Below, piece by piece: positions 8,458 through 17,829 of a stretch of DNA of 64,000 nucleotides. The translations under genes and the position numbers were made by a program. Each line of letters opens with the position of its first letter. Within the stretch, counting starts at the first letter, position 1. The stretch spans positions 3,889,777 through 3,953,776 of the forward strand of contig NZ_CP019335.1 of the NCBI RefSeq assembly GCF_002813915.1, given 5' to 3'. The notes under the pieces are model-generated. The model was not told the DNA's origin and made no database searches. It saw nothing but the letters and a program-made list of their open reading frames with translations. The stretch comes from Tenacibaculum sp. SZ-18. Lineage in GTDB: Bacteria; Bacteroidota; Bacteroidia; Flavobacteriales; Flavobacteriaceae.

Positions 8458-9354
8458 TTACCACAATTTATTTTTACTGGTATGCAAAACAAACGTTGCG
8501 TTAAATCCAAAATGGAAATTTCCATCGTGGAAGTTGAAATTATTTGTAGTTTGTGTAATAAATGAATCTTCAGTAAAAGTTCGAGCATTTGTCATCTGAA
8601 ACTGTAACATTAAATGACTTAGTTCCCAATTTACTCCTACCATAAAAGGATTATAAGTTTTAATCGATTTAACAGGATTGAATACCGCGTAATATTCTGA
8701 AACTATAGAAACATGTCCTCCTACTTTATAACGACCACCAAAACCAATTCCATATTGTGTTCCAGGGTTATTATTCATTGGTTTCTCACTTCGTGCAATT
8801 AAAAATGGACTTATTTGAAGTGATAATTTAGGATTAAATTTTCGAGCAATTAATACTTTCGAAGTAAAGCTATAATTATTTGTAGTTGAATTACCATCAT
8901 ACAGACCTGTACTCATGATATTGTCTGTCATAGATATTGTTTGTAAAGCAACCATGCTAAATGGATTTCCTTTTTTTGTCTGCTTCAAAAATTTATATTT
9001 TAAATAACCGTCAGTACTTTCATTCCACGTATTATAACCAATACCGATAGCGAAATTATCGGAAATTGCATAATCTAAACCAAAGCGCATATTTACTTCA
9101 TCGGCAAGGAAAAACTGAGTTTCTCCCGTTGGTCTATTCCAATATCTGTTATACCAAGATATTTCTAGAGCTCCTTTTTTGCGTGTCTCTACTGAGTGAC
9201 CTAAACCAAGTCTGGTTGTTTTAAAAGTAGCCATTTCATAAGTTGGCTTTTTAGGATACTCTTTGTTTAGTTTATCCAATAATCTTTGTGCTTTACCAGA
9301 AAATGGTATGAAAGCTACAAATGCTGAAAAGTATAAAATTCTAATTATTTTCAT
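8458..9354 (-). CDS. DUF5777 family beta-barrel protein
   Basis: 298 residues with a signal peptide (cleavage near GKA-Q). The rest is strand-rich with alternating aromatic residues (GALEISWYNRYWNRP, GLDYAISDNFAIGIGYNTW) and resembles the DUF5777 outer-membrane beta-barrel family of Bacteroidota. Function unknown. It overlaps the end of the YceI gene by 14 bases, and the YceI gene overlaps the OB-fold gene, so the three form a tight envelope operon. Confidence 0.75.
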   Translation of the reverse strand: MKIIRILYFSAFVAFIPFSGKAQRLLDKLNKEYPKKPTYEMATFKTTRLGLGHSVETRKKGALEISWYNRYWNRPTGETQFFLADEVNMRFGLDYAISDNFAIGIGYNTWNESTDGYLKYKFLKQTKKGNPFSMVALQTISMTDNIMSTGLYDGNSTTNNYSFTSKVLIARKFNPKLSLQISPFLIARSEKPMNNNPGTQYGIGFGGRYKVGGHVSIVSEYYAVFNPVKSIKTYNPFMVGVNWELSHLMLQFQMTNARTFTEDSFITQTTNNFNFHDGNFHFGFNATFVLHTSKNKLW

Positions 9355-9886
9355 AAGGTTTATATTGGAAATTAAATTTTACGACTACAATTTTAGCAAT
9401 GTTATTTGTAAGAATCGGGGGGATTTTAATATTAAAATCCTTTACAGTTAATTGAAACTCTCCTGATATGTTATAACTATTATCGGTTTTTTGAATCTTT
9501 GTTTTTATCTCAATCTCTTTTGTAATTCCGTGAATAGTAATTTTTCCTTTAATAAGTTGAACTTGTTGTCCAGCGTTTTCCAGTCCTTCAAGTAAAAATC
9601 CTTCAAAAGTAGCTTTAGGATACAAATCAGATTCTATATAACTTTCATTAAAATGTTCGTGCATTAAGTCCTTTTTAAAAACAAAAGCACGCATTAACAT
9701 CGTTGCGGCTATCTCTTTCTTGTCGAAGTCAAGAATGCTTAGCACTTGGTTGTTTTTGGCTTCTATATTTTCTACGGTGGCATATGAGAAAAAAGTAACC
9801 TGCCCTTGTCTAGCAATAAATTGCTGAGCCAAAATAGTTCCTAAATTCAAAAAAAATAATAGTAGTAAAAGTCGTATTTTATTCAT
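9341..9886 (-). CDS. YceI family periplasmic lipid-binding protein
   Basis: 181 residues, signal peptide to about residue 20 (ILA-QQ). The mature part has the YceI lipocalin-like barrel pattern: GQVTFFSYATVENIEAKNN at the start, FDKKEIAATMLMRAFVFKKD, YPKATFEGFL, and the typical GKITIHGITKEIEIKTKI. Relatives bind isoprenoid-type lipids in the periplasm. Located between an OB-fold lipoprotein and a beta-barrel protein with overlapping ends on both sides. Confidence 0.88.
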   Translation of the reverse strand: MNKIRLLLLLFFLNLGTILAQQFIARQGQVTFFSYATVENIEAKNNQVLSILDFDKKEIAATMLMRAFVFKKDLMHEHFNESYIESDLYPKATFEGFLLEGLENAGQQVQLIKGKITIHGITKEIEIKTKIQKTDNSYNISGEFQLTVKDFNIKIPPILTNNIAKIVVVKFNFQYKPYENN

Positions 9887-10310
9887 GTTGATTAGTTAAA
9901 TCTATAAAACAATTTAAGAGTATTACATCTTTTAAATATCCTTTACAAATACCTTTTATGTGTATGAGTTGATTTTTCTTTATTTGTTTGAGTTGCTCTT
10001 GCTCAAGAAGGTTTAAATCGCAAATAATCCCAGCACTTGAATCTGTTTCTAAAATAATAGTAAGTCTATTATTGAGTTTACTAATATCTTTTACTTTTCC
10101 AAATACTTCAATTACTTCATTTACATAGGTAGTATTTGCTAATTGCTCATTTTCGGAGAATTCTTTCATAAGATTGTTTGAGGCAACTACAAATTTTGGA
10201 GTAACTCCTTTAACTTTATTTTGATCTGAACATCCCGTAATTAAGGAAATCACACAAGCTGTAGTAAAAACAAACATCCACCTAAGAAAAATTGGAGTAT
10301 TTTTAGTCAT
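9879..10310 (-). CDS. OB-fold (tRNA_anti-like) lipoprotein
   Basis: 143 residues. After a charged start a hydrophobic helix leads to a lipobox ending LITGC (Cys27), predicting a lipoprotein. The mature part YVNEVIEVFGKVKDISKLNN with RLTIILETDSSAGIICDL, then KKNQLIHIKGICKGYLKDVI, has the strand order of the tRNA_anti-like OB fold (Pfam PF12869). In Bacteroidota such proteins are found beside YceI genes; their ligand is unknown. First gene of the three-gene envelope operon, divergent from the LytTR sensor. Confidence 0.75.
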   Translation of the reverse strand: MTKNTPIFLRWMFVFTTACVISLITGCSDQNKVKGVTPKFVVASNNLMKEFSENEQLANTTYVNEVIEVFGKVKDISKLNNRLTIILETDSSAGIICDLNLLEQEQLKQIKKNQLIHIKGICKGYLKDVILLNCFIDLTNQHE

Positions 10311-10438
10311 AGTGTTATATTTACTTTAATTCAAAGTAAACTAATTATTTTTATAGTTGAATGATAATTTTATTTGAAAGGGAATATAAAACTATGAAAA
10401 GGAAAATATACTGGTTTAATTATTCGTAGTTTTATCGT

Positions 10439-11617
10439 ATGAGAAAAGATTCTTTATACTTATTTACAGTTTTAGCAATCACTTTTGTGTTTGTGCTGAT
10501 TTCTGTTTTTGGAGCTCAATATTTCATTAAAGCAAGTGCGAATCAATTAATAGAAGTACAAGTTGAAACAAGTAAGAGAGAAGCTAATGAAATAGCAAGT
10601 ATTATCAATTTTCATTTAGAAAATAATGCGGAGAAAGAAGAAGTCTTAAAAAATTTACAAGAAACAATTCTTGGAACTGATACGAATGCTTGGTTTATTT
10701 CAGTTTTAGATTGGTCGGGGAAAAAGATTTGCCATCCCAATAAAACCAAATTAGGCGAAATTGAAAATTCAAATGCTGATTTATTAGAATCCCTCAAAGA
10801 GAAAAATAATTCAGAAGATTTGTATGATATTGTCGGTGCTCATAAATCATCGAATGAAAATTATGCAGAGGTTATTCATACCGCGGCAATAAAAAGCACA
10901 GATTTACTGGTTGCTGCAAATGTTAATGTTAGCAGTATCGATAAACAATTACAACAACTAGAAAGAAACTTTTATTTAATTTTCTTAATCATGGGTGTTC
11001 TGGTAATTGTACTTTCTTCTGTTGCAGTTCGTATTATTGGAAGCAGATATGAAAAGCAGTTGGAATTAAAGTACACATCTTTAGAGTCAGAAGTGATTAA
11101 CTTGTCCAAATTAAATACAGATTTAGTAAAGTATAAAGAAAAGAAAGAGAAAGAGATTGTTCAAGAAAGAAAAAAAGTAGAAGAAAAAATAAAGAAAATA
11201 CAAGAGGAGAAAGTTGAGGTTACAGTTGCTGATATTACCGAGGAAGCAAAAGAAAAATTAAATGAATCTTCAGAAGTTGGCAGAAAGAGAATCCTAACTT
11301 ACATGAGAAATGAACTGGTTCCAGTCTTAATAAGTGAAATCGCATATGTTTATACAGAGAATACAATTACATATGTTGTAAATTTTGAAGGAAAAAAATC
11401 TACCTCAAATTCAAGTTTAGACGATATGTATTCCAACTTTGATTCAACATTATTCTTTAGAGCAAATCGCCAATATATCATTAGTATTTCTGCAATTGAT
11501 AAAATTATAAAGTACGGTAAAAGTCAGCTTAAAATTGTATTGAACTCTAAGGTCAGTGAAGAAATAATTATAAGTAAAAACAAGGCTGCTGAATTTAAAC
11601 AATGGCTGAATATGTAA
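10439..11617 (+). CDS. Membrane sensor with LytTR DNA-binding domain
   Basis: 392 residues that join sensing and DNA binding in one chain. An N-terminal TM helix (about 9-30) and a second (about 178-198) bracket an extracytoplasmic domain of about 150 residues resembling a single-Cache/PAS-like sensor (WFISVLDWSGKKICHPN). A Lys/Glu-rich coiled coil follows (about 215-265), then a LytTR domain (about 285-392) with the typical SSLDDMYSNFDSTLFFRANR, YIISISAIDKI pattern. It probably regulates genes directly from the membrane. A TAGTTTTA element lies only 12 bases before the ATG, so the mRNA may have almost no leader. Confidence 0.82.
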   Translation: MRKDSLYLFTVLAITFVFVLISVFGAQYFIKASANQLIEVQVETSKREANEIASIINFHLENNAEKEEVLKNLQETILGTDTNAWFISVLDWSGKKICHPNKTKLGEIENSNADLLESLKEKNNSEDLYDIVGAHKSSNENYAEVIHTAAIKSTDLLVAANVNVSSIDKQLQQLERNFYLIFLIMGVLVIVLSSVAVRIIGSRYEKQLELKYTSLESEVINLSKLNTDLVKYKEKKEKEIVQERKKVEEKIKKIQEEKVEVTVADITEEAKEKLNESSEVGRKRILTYMRNELVPVLISEIAYVYTENTITYVVNFEGKKSTSNSSLDDMYSNFDSTLFFRANRQYIISISAIDKIIKYGKSQLKIVLNSKVSEEIIISKNKAAEFKQWLNM

Positions 11618-11963
11618 CTTTTTTAAGTTGACTAATTCTTTTTAGACAGTTCCTTTATGGGTTGTACAACACATAGGATGTCGCATCTTTTTCGCATGCA
11701 GGTATTTCTGTTTTCACTAATACTTAAACATTTAGTTAACAAGAATGGGAAGAAAGATGTTAAGGTAACTTAAAATAGTGCAGAGTAAAGTTAGTTCTTA
11801 AGTTTAATTGTTACTATTACCAAACATCACGTATCTTGAATACTATTATATTTTCAAGCGATTTTTTTCGGCTTTAACCTTTTTTTAGCTCATTTCAACC
11901 AATTTATTAAGAAACATATGTTAGGTAATATCGATGTTTACACTGTTATTAAAATTTATACAT
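11618..11963. other. Intergenic region without recognised features
   Basis: About 345 AT-rich bases between the LytTR sensor and the lipoprotein. I see no tRNA fold, conserved frame or strong hairpin. The second half presumably holds the promoter of the lipoprotein gene, but no exact TAnnTTTG box stands out. Confidence 0.4.
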
Positions 11964-12386
11964 ATGAAGAACTATACAGGTAAAATTCTTAAAGGTTTAG
12001 CAATCTTATCAATTATTTTAATAGTTGGTTGTAGTAAGTCTGAGAATGATGTTTACAGAGAATTAACATTACAAGAAAAGGTTTCACTGTTAGAAAATGG
12101 TGAGTGGTTAGTTAAAGGTTTTGAAGACAGAGTAATGCATACTTTTTCTGATGGTGAAAAATTTACATTTTATGGAATTGATGGTGAATTTACAGAAGCT
12201 ATTCCTTCGAAGAAGGCATATGCTATTATAGATTCAAAGTTTGTTATCGATTACAACTTTGGGATAATTAAAAAATATGATCTTGTCGTAAGGTGTAATA
12301 ATAATATTGTAGAAATGTATGATGATACTCAAGGACAAATAATACTTTATAGAAAAGATTCTAATTATAAGGATTGTTTAAATTGA
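11964..12386 (+). CDS. Lipoprotein of unknown function
   Basis: 140 residues from the second in-frame ATG (11964), chosen because it gives a standard lipoprotein signal: MKNYTGKILKGLAILSIILI then VGC, with Cys as residue 23. Starting at 11934 adds ten hydrophobic residues before the charged region. The mature part is short and strand-rich (GEWLVKGFEDRVMHTFSDG; YAIIDSKFVIDYNFGIIKKY), reminiscent of lipocalin-like or META-type small lipoproteins, without a confident family. A hairpin terminator follows. Confidence 0.6.
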   Translation: MKNYTGKILKGLAILSIILIVGCSKSENDVYRELTLQEKVSLLENGEWLVKGFEDRVMHTFSDGEKFTFYGIDGEFTEAIPSKKAYAIIDSKFVIDYNFGIIKKYDLVVRCNNNIVEMYDDTQGQIILYRKDSNYKDCLN

Positions 12387-12410
12387 ATCATATAAACAAT
12401 TTTTTACTCT

Positions 12411-12448
12411 AAAGGGATGATACTTTTGCTCGGTTTCATCCTTTTTTT
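12411..12448 (+). terminator. Putative intrinsic terminator
   Basis: GGATGA at 12415-12420 pairs with TCATCC at 12436-12441 over a 15-base loop and is followed by a run of seven T. It is 25 bases beyond the lipoprotein stop. The stem is short, so efficiency is uncertain. Confidence 0.55.
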
Positions 12449-12744
12449 ATTTCTATTTCCATTCAAAACTTCTTTAAAGATTAAATTATTTCTTATCTCG
12501 ATCCTATATTTTGAACTTCTTTCGTTTATTCTAGTTTAACTTTATAACATTAAAAAAATGTTGTTTAGTCTACAAAAATCAAAAAAATCAACAAGTTTAT
12601 TGAGGTAACATTTTCTTGAATTCCCTGCAATGGATGCTGCTTTTTTACAAAAGATAAAATTACTTTCCACTTACCAACGAGAGTTGTAAATTTGCGCCTT
12701 TAATCGTGTGTTATTACTCGTAATAGCAAGAATAATTTTAAAAG
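12449..12744. promoter_or_regulatory. leuS upstream region with -7 box
   Basis: TAAATTTG at 12687-12694 matches TAnnTTTG exactly, 50 bases before the leuS ATG. The rest of this 300-base stretch has no recognisable gene or T-box-like structure. No good -33 TTG is seen at the expected distance. Confidence 0.4.
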
Positions 12745-15558
12745 ATGCAATACAATCATCAAGAAATAGAAAAGAAATGGCAAGAGTATTGGGCGAAGAA
12801 CCAAACTTTTAAGGCTAGCAACAATTCAGATAAACCTAAGTATTATGTGTTAGATATGTTTCCTTATCCATCAGGAGCAGGATTACACGTTGGTCATCCA
12901 TTAGGTTATATTGCTAGTGATATTTACGCTCGTTACAAACGTCATAAAGGATTTAATGTATTGCACCCTCAAGGTTATGATAGTTTTGGATTACCAGCAG
13001 AACAATATGCAATTCAAACTGGTCAACACCCTGCGATTACTACAGAAACAAATATTACAACATATCGTAGACAATTAGATCAAATTGGTTTTTCATTTGA
13101 TTGGTCTCGTGAAGTTCGTACTTCAAGCCCTGAGTATTATAAATGGACACAGTGGATTTTTATTCAATTGTTCAACTCATGGTATAATAAAGACACGGAT
13201 AAAGCTGAAGATGTTAGTATTTTAGTTGAAAAATTTGAAGCAGAAGGAAATGCAAATATAAATGCAGTTTGTGATGAAGATGTAATTTCTTTTACTGCTG
13301 AAGATTGGAAAGGTTTTTCAACTACGAAACGACAAGAAATTTTATTACAATATCGTTTAACGTTTTTGTCAGATACAGAAGTAAACTGGTGTCCAGCTTT
13401 AGGAACAGTTTTAGCGAATGATGAAATGGTAAATGGAGTTTCAGAACGTGGAGGTCATCCTGTTGTTCGTAAAAAAATGACACAATGGTCTATGCGAATT
13501 TCTGCATACGCACAGCGATTATTGGATGGATTAAATGGAATTGATTGGCCACAGCCTTTAAAAGATATTCAAACAAACTGGATTGGAAGATCTCAGGGAG
13601 CAATGGTTTCTTTTAATGTTGATGGATATGATGCGATGATTGATGTATTTACAACACGTCCTGATACCATTTATGGAGTAAGTTTTATGACATTAGCTCC
13701 AGAGCATGAGTTAGTAGCAAAAATCACAACTGCTGATCAAAAAGAGGCGGTTGAAGCTTATGTTAAAGCAACAGCAAAACGTTCAGAACGTGATAGAATG
13801 GCCGATGTAAAAACAATTTCTGGTGTGTTTACTGGAGCATATGCAATACATCCATTTTCTGGAAAACAAGTTCCAATTTGGATTGGTGATTATGTGTTAG
13901 CGAGTTATGGAACTGGAGCTGTGATGGCGGTTCCTTGTGGAGATCAACGTGATTATGATTTCGCAAATCATTTTGGATTAGAAATTCCAAATATTTTTGA
14001 AGGTGTTGATATTTCTGAAGAAGCTTTTGCTGATAAAGAAAAAACCGTAATTGCAAACTCTGATTTCTTAAACGGTTTATCGTACAAAAAAGCCATGAAA
14101 ACTGTTATTTATGAAATGGAACAACGTGGTTTTGGTTACGGAAAGATAAACTATCGTTTACGTGATGCTGTATTTAGTCGTCAACGTTATTGGGGAGAGC
14201 CATTCCCAGTATATTACAAAGACGGAATGCCACAAATGATTTCTTCAGAACATTTACCAATTGTGTTACCAGAAGTGGAAAAGTATTTACCAACAGAAGA
14301 TGGAAAACCACCTTTAGGTAATGCTGACGTTTGGGCTTGGGATATAACGACAAATACTGTATTTGAAAACGATAAAATTGATAATGAAACTATTTTCCCA
14401 TTAGAACTAAACACAATGCCAGGTTGGGCAGGAAGTTCTTGGTATTTTAATCGTTATATGGACGCTTCAAACAATGGAGAGTTTGTGAGTAAAGAAGCGG
14501 TTGAGTATTGGAAAGAAGTTGATTTATATATTGGTGGTTCTGAGCATGCAACAGGACACTTATTATATGCACGTTTTTGGCAAAAATTCTTATTCGATAG
14601 AGGGTTTTTACCAGTGGATGAATTTGCGAAGAAGTTAATCAACCAAGGAATGATTTTAGGAACTTCTGCAATTATTTATAGAGTTTCTGGAACTAATAAA
14701 TATGTCTCTAAAGGATTAAAAGATCAATACGAGACTGAAGAATTAAGAGTGGATGTCAAGTTAATTAATTCTTCTGACGAGTTAGATTGTCACGGATTAA
14801 AGAGTTGGCAACCTCAGTTTGAAAATGCTGAATTCGAACTAGAAGATGGTAAGTATATCGTTGGACGTGAGGTAGAAAAAATGTCTAAACGCTGGTTTAA
14901 TGTTGTTAATCCTGATGATATTTGTGAAGAGTACGGAGCAGATAGTTTACGTTTATTCGAAATGTTCTTAGGCCCGTTAGAGCAATTTAAACCTTGGAAA
15001 ACTTCGGGTATTTCTGGCGTATCTTCTTTCTTAAAGAAATTATGGAAGTTATTCTATAACGGAGAAACTTTTGAAGTTACAGAAGGAGAGCCAACTAAGG
15101 ATAATTTAAAAACATTACACAAAACAATTAAGAAAGTAGAAGAGGATATCGAGAACTTCTCGTTTAATACGTCAGTTTCTACATTTATGATTGCAGTGAA
15201 TGAATTAACAGCTCAAAAGTGTAATAACAAAGCAATTTTAGAGCAGTTATTAATTTTAATTTCTCCATATGCTCCGCACATTACAGAAGAATTGTGGAGT
15301 ACATTAGGAAATTCAGAATCTATTTCTACGGCACCGTTCCCTAAGTTTGAGGAGAAGTATTTAGTAGAATCAGAGAAAGAATATCCAGTTTCATTTAATG
15401 GGAAAATGCGTTTCAAGCTAAACTTACCATTAGACATGAGTAAAGAAGAAATTGAAGAGGTAGTGATGGCTCATGAAAGAACACAACAACAATTACAAGG
15501 AAGAGAACCAAAAAAAGTAATTATTGTACCTGGTAAAATTATCAATATTGTAGGATAA
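12745..15558 (+). CDS. leuS: Leucyl-tRNA synthetase
   Basis: Class I synthetase that charges tRNA-Leu. Signatures: YVLDMFPYPSGAGLHVGHPL (HIGH motif), the CP1 editing domain with TTRPDTIYGVSFMTLAPEH and YGTGAVMAVPCGDQRDYDFA, the class I SWYFNRYMD segment, and KMSKRWFNVVNPDDI (KMSKS). At 937 residues it is longer than the E. coli enzyme (860) owing to inserts, including one near residues 135-195 and another between GMILGTSAIIYR and the KMSKS loop. Such long LeuRS proteins are usual in Flavobacteriia. Ends at a strong terminator. Confidence 0.97.
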   Translation: MQYNHQEIEKKWQEYWAKNQTFKASNNSDKPKYYVLDMFPYPSGAGLHVGHPLGYIASDIYARYKRHKGFNVLHPQGYDSFGLPAEQYAIQTGQHPAITTETNITTYRRQLDQIGFSFDWSREVRTSSPEYYKWTQWIFIQLFNSWYNKDTDKAEDVSILVEKFEAEGNANINAVCDEDVISFTAEDWKGFSTTKRQEILLQYRLTFLSDTEVNWCPALGTVLANDEMVNGVSERGGHPVVRKKMTQWSMRISAYAQRLLDGLNGIDWPQPLKDIQTNWIGRSQGAMVSFNVDGYDAMIDVFTTRPDTIYGVSFMTLAPEHELVAKITTADQKEAVEAYVKATAKRSERDRMADVKTISGVFTGAYAIHPFSGKQVPIWIGDYVLASYGTGAVMAVPCGDQRDYDFANHFGLEIPNIFEGVDISEEAFADKEKTVIANSDFLNGLSYKKAMKTVIYEMEQRGFGYGKINYRLRDAVFSRQRYWGEPFPVYYKDGMPQMISSEHLPIVLPEVEKYLPTEDGKPPLGNADVWAWDITTNTVFENDKIDNETIFPLELNTMPGWAGSSWYFNRYMDASNNGEFVSKEAVEYWKEVDLYIGGSEHATGHLLYARFWQKFLFDRGFLPVDEFAKKLINQGMILGTSAIIYRVSGTNKYVSKGLKDQYETEELRVDVKLINSSDELDCHGLKSWQPQFENAEFELEDGKYIVGREVEKMSKRWFNVVNPDDICEEYGADSLRLFEMFLGPLEQFKPWKTSGISGVSSFLKKLWKLFYNGETFEVTEGEPTKDNLKTLHKTIKKVEEDIENFSFNTSVSTFMIAVNELTAQKCNNKAILEQLLILISPYAPHITEELWSTLGNSESISTAPFPKFEEKYLVESEKEYPVSFNGKMRFKLNLPLDMSKEEIEEVVMAHERTQQQLQGREPKKVIIVPGKIINIVG

Positions 15559-15582
15559 ATAGATAGTACATTTTCATAAAAT

Positions 15583-15620
15583 AAAACCCTTAATCAGTTA
15601 TTCTGATTAAGGGTTTTTGT
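15583..15620 (+). terminator. leuS intrinsic terminator
   Basis: AAAACCCTTAATCAG (15583-15597) pairs perfectly with CTGATTAAGGGTTTT (15603-15617) around a five-base loop, followed by T. It lies 25 bases after the leuS stop. Confidence 0.9.
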
Positions 15621-15814
15621 AAAATCTACAGATATTTTTTACCTAGATTTTAGTTCCAATTTTCCAGTAATTTGTTAATTTACAATAAAATTTTGTTGGC
15701 TTGTCTTTAATACATCTAACTAAATAAAAAAAAACATACCATTTATCTTAGCGAATGCAATCACAAAGGTGTCAGTTTTAGTATTGATAATAATGAAATT
15801 AAAGTATAAGTAAA

Positions 15815-16552
15815 ATGTCAAGAAAGTTAAGTTTACGAACACGTAAGGTTCATCGTTATTTAGGTGTTTTTATTGGAATACAGTTTTTATTTTGGACACT
15901 TGGTGGATTGTACTTTAGTTGGAATAACATGAAAGATGTCCACGGCAAGACTTTGGTTGATAAATCAGAGAAAACCTTTTCATTTGAATATAATGAACCA
16001 GTACTTAAGTTATTTACCGCAATTAAAGAGCCGATTAAAAGTGTTGAAGCAATATTAGTAAATAAAGATAGCTTACTTCGTGTACAATCTGAATCAAAAC
16101 ACTATTTATTAAAGTTGAATAAGAATCAATATGCACTAAATGAATTGCTTACCAAAGAAGAAGTTGAATCTTTTGTAAAAAGTAGGTTAAAGGAAAAAAT
16201 AGCCATAAAAGAAACAGTTTTTCTAACAGAAGAAAATATTTCAAAGTCTCATGAGTATCGTGAAAAACCGCTCCCTGTTTATGCTGTTACCTTAGATCAT
16301 TCTACAAATACAAAAGTTTATGTGCATCCTAATCTTGCAAAAATTACATCAGTAAGAAATGATAATTGGCGACGATTTGACTTTTTATGGATGTTGCATG
16401 TAATGGATTTTGAAACTCGTGATCGTATTACAAATTGGACATTACGTATATTTTCAGTTTTAGGTTTAGCAACTATTTTATCAGGATTTTACTTATTTTA
16501 TTTAAGTTCTCCATCAATTAGAAAGATTAAGAAAAGGATAACTAAAAATTAA
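15815..16552 (+). CDS. PepSY-domain membrane protein
   Basis: 245 residues. RKVHRYLGVFIGIQFLFWTL and GGLYFSWNN form the first TM segment with the His typical of PepSY-associated TM proteins; a second TM lies near the C-terminus (about 212-230, LRIFSVLGLATILSGFYLF) before a basic tail. The loop between them carries a PepSY-like domain (KVYVHPNLAKITSVRNDNWR). WMLHVMDF provides a second TM-proximal His. Members of the group are linked to iron or haem reduction at the inner membrane; the role here is inferred from the fold only. Confidence 0.75.
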   Translation: MSRKLSLRTRKVHRYLGVFIGIQFLFWTLGGLYFSWNNMKDVHGKTLVDKSEKTFSFEYNEPVLKLFTAIKEPIKSVEAILVNKDSLLRVQSESKHYLLKLNKNQYALNELLTKEEVESFVKSRLKEKIAIKETVFLTEENISKSHEYREKPLPVYAVTLDHSTNTKVYVHPNLAKITSVRNDNWRRFDFLWMLHVMDFETRDRITNWTLRIFSVLGLATILSGFYLFYLSSPSIRKIKKRITKN

Positions 16553-16597
16553 TAATCTTTTTTATTAATTTTAGTTTAAAATAAATTAGGCCCTTGT

Positions 16598-17797
16598 TTG
16601 AATTTTTGTAGAAAAGTACATAATACAGATTATTATGTGCACATAGAGGATGTTCCAGAAGAAACCTGGAACGACTTAGGTTGTACGAATAACCTATATT
16701 TTAGTCCGAAATATTTATCAGCCATTGCTAATAACCATTCTGGAATTGATTTTTTGTATGTGGTTTTACATGATGATGAAAACAGTCCAATTGCATTCGC
16801 AACCATACAAGTAGTTGATTTTTTGCTTGATAGTGTTCAAAATGAGTTAAAAGGATTTGTTAATCAAATTAAAAAGATTGGAAGAAAATTTGGAATTGTT
16901 GCTAAAAAAAAACCTTTCAAAATTCTTACCTGTGGAAATACCTTTGTTAGTGGAGAACACGGAATTTTCATTAAGAATAATCAGAATAAACAAAAAGTAA
17001 TTAAAGAGCTAGCAAAATCCGTCGTTGAATTAGTGAATGACGAGAAGCAATTTAATTATAAAATCAGTGGATTTATGCTCAAGGATTTTATTCATGAATC
17101 CTTATTTGTTACAGATGAATTACTTGGGTACAATTATCATTCTTTCAATGTTGAGCCAAACATGTTAATGCAAATTGATTCTGATTGGAATGACTTCACG
17201 GATTATTTGGCAGCAATGAAAACTAAGTTTCGTGTTAAAGCAAAAAAAGCAATGGAAAAAAGTTTTCCATTAGAAGTGATTGACATTACGCAACACAATT
17301 TTCATGATTATGCTCCTGAAATGGAAACGCTTTATAAAAATGTTTCTTCAAAGGCTGGTTTTAATTTAGGTTCGTTTAATTTAGAAACATATAATTCATT
17401 AAAAGAGAAACTAGGTGAAGATTATGTGATTAGAATTTATTTACTAAAAGATAAAGTAGTTGGATACTTGTCAGCGATGATTAATCAGAAAGACTTAGAT
17501 GCGCATTATGTTGGTATCGATTACACTTACAATCGTGAGTTTGCCATTTACCAAAGAATGTTATACGATTATATTCAGTTGGCCATTGATAAGAAACTGA
17601 GTCAAATTAATTTTGGAAGAACTGCTAGTGAAATAAAAAGTTCTGTTGGTGCTGAACCTCAGAATCTAACAATTTACTTTAGACATAAGAATCATATTCC
17701 AAATAAGATTTTTAGCTTTTTTGTCAATAAAATTCAACCAACTCCGTTTAATCAAAAGTTCCCTTTTAAGGTTAAAAATCTTGTTGCTCATAATTAA
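16598..17797 (+). CDS. FemAB-like/GNAT acyltransferase
   Basis: 399 residues with two GNAT-like halves. The second half is best recognised: KTKFRVKAKKAMEKSFPLEV, LYKNVSSKAGFNLGSF, KDKVVGYLSAMINQKDLDAH and YVGIDYTYNREFAIYQRMLY, as in peptidoglycan-biosynthesis FemAB-like proteins (Pfam Acetyltransf_6 group). It probably transfers an acyl or aminoacyl group to a cell-envelope or lipid acceptor; the substrate is unknown. The start at 16598 is TTG, since no in-frame ATG occurs for a long distance; a GTG about 13 codons later is an alternative. Confidence 0.65.
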   Translation: MNFCRKVHNTDYYVHIEDVPEETWNDLGCTNNLYFSPKYLSAIANNHSGIDFLYVVLHDDENSPIAFATIQVVDFLLDSVQNELKGFVNQIKKIGRKFGIVAKKKPFKILTCGNTFVSGEHGIFIKNNQNKQKVIKELAKSVVELVNDEKQFNYKISGFMLKDFIHESLFVTDELLGYNYHSFNVEPNMLMQIDSDWNDFTDYLAAMKTKFRVKAKKAMEKSFPLEVIDITQHNFHDYAPEMETLYKNVSSKAGFNLGSFNLETYNSLKEKLGEDYVIRIYLLKDKVVGYLSAMINQKDLDAHYVGIDYTYNREFAIYQRMLYDYIQLAIDKKLSQINFGRTASEIKSSVGAEPQNLTIYFRHKNHIPNKIFSFFVNKIQPTPFNQKFPFKVKNLVAHN

Positions 17798-17829
17798 AAA
17801 GAGTACTTTTAATTTGTAAATAGTAATCA

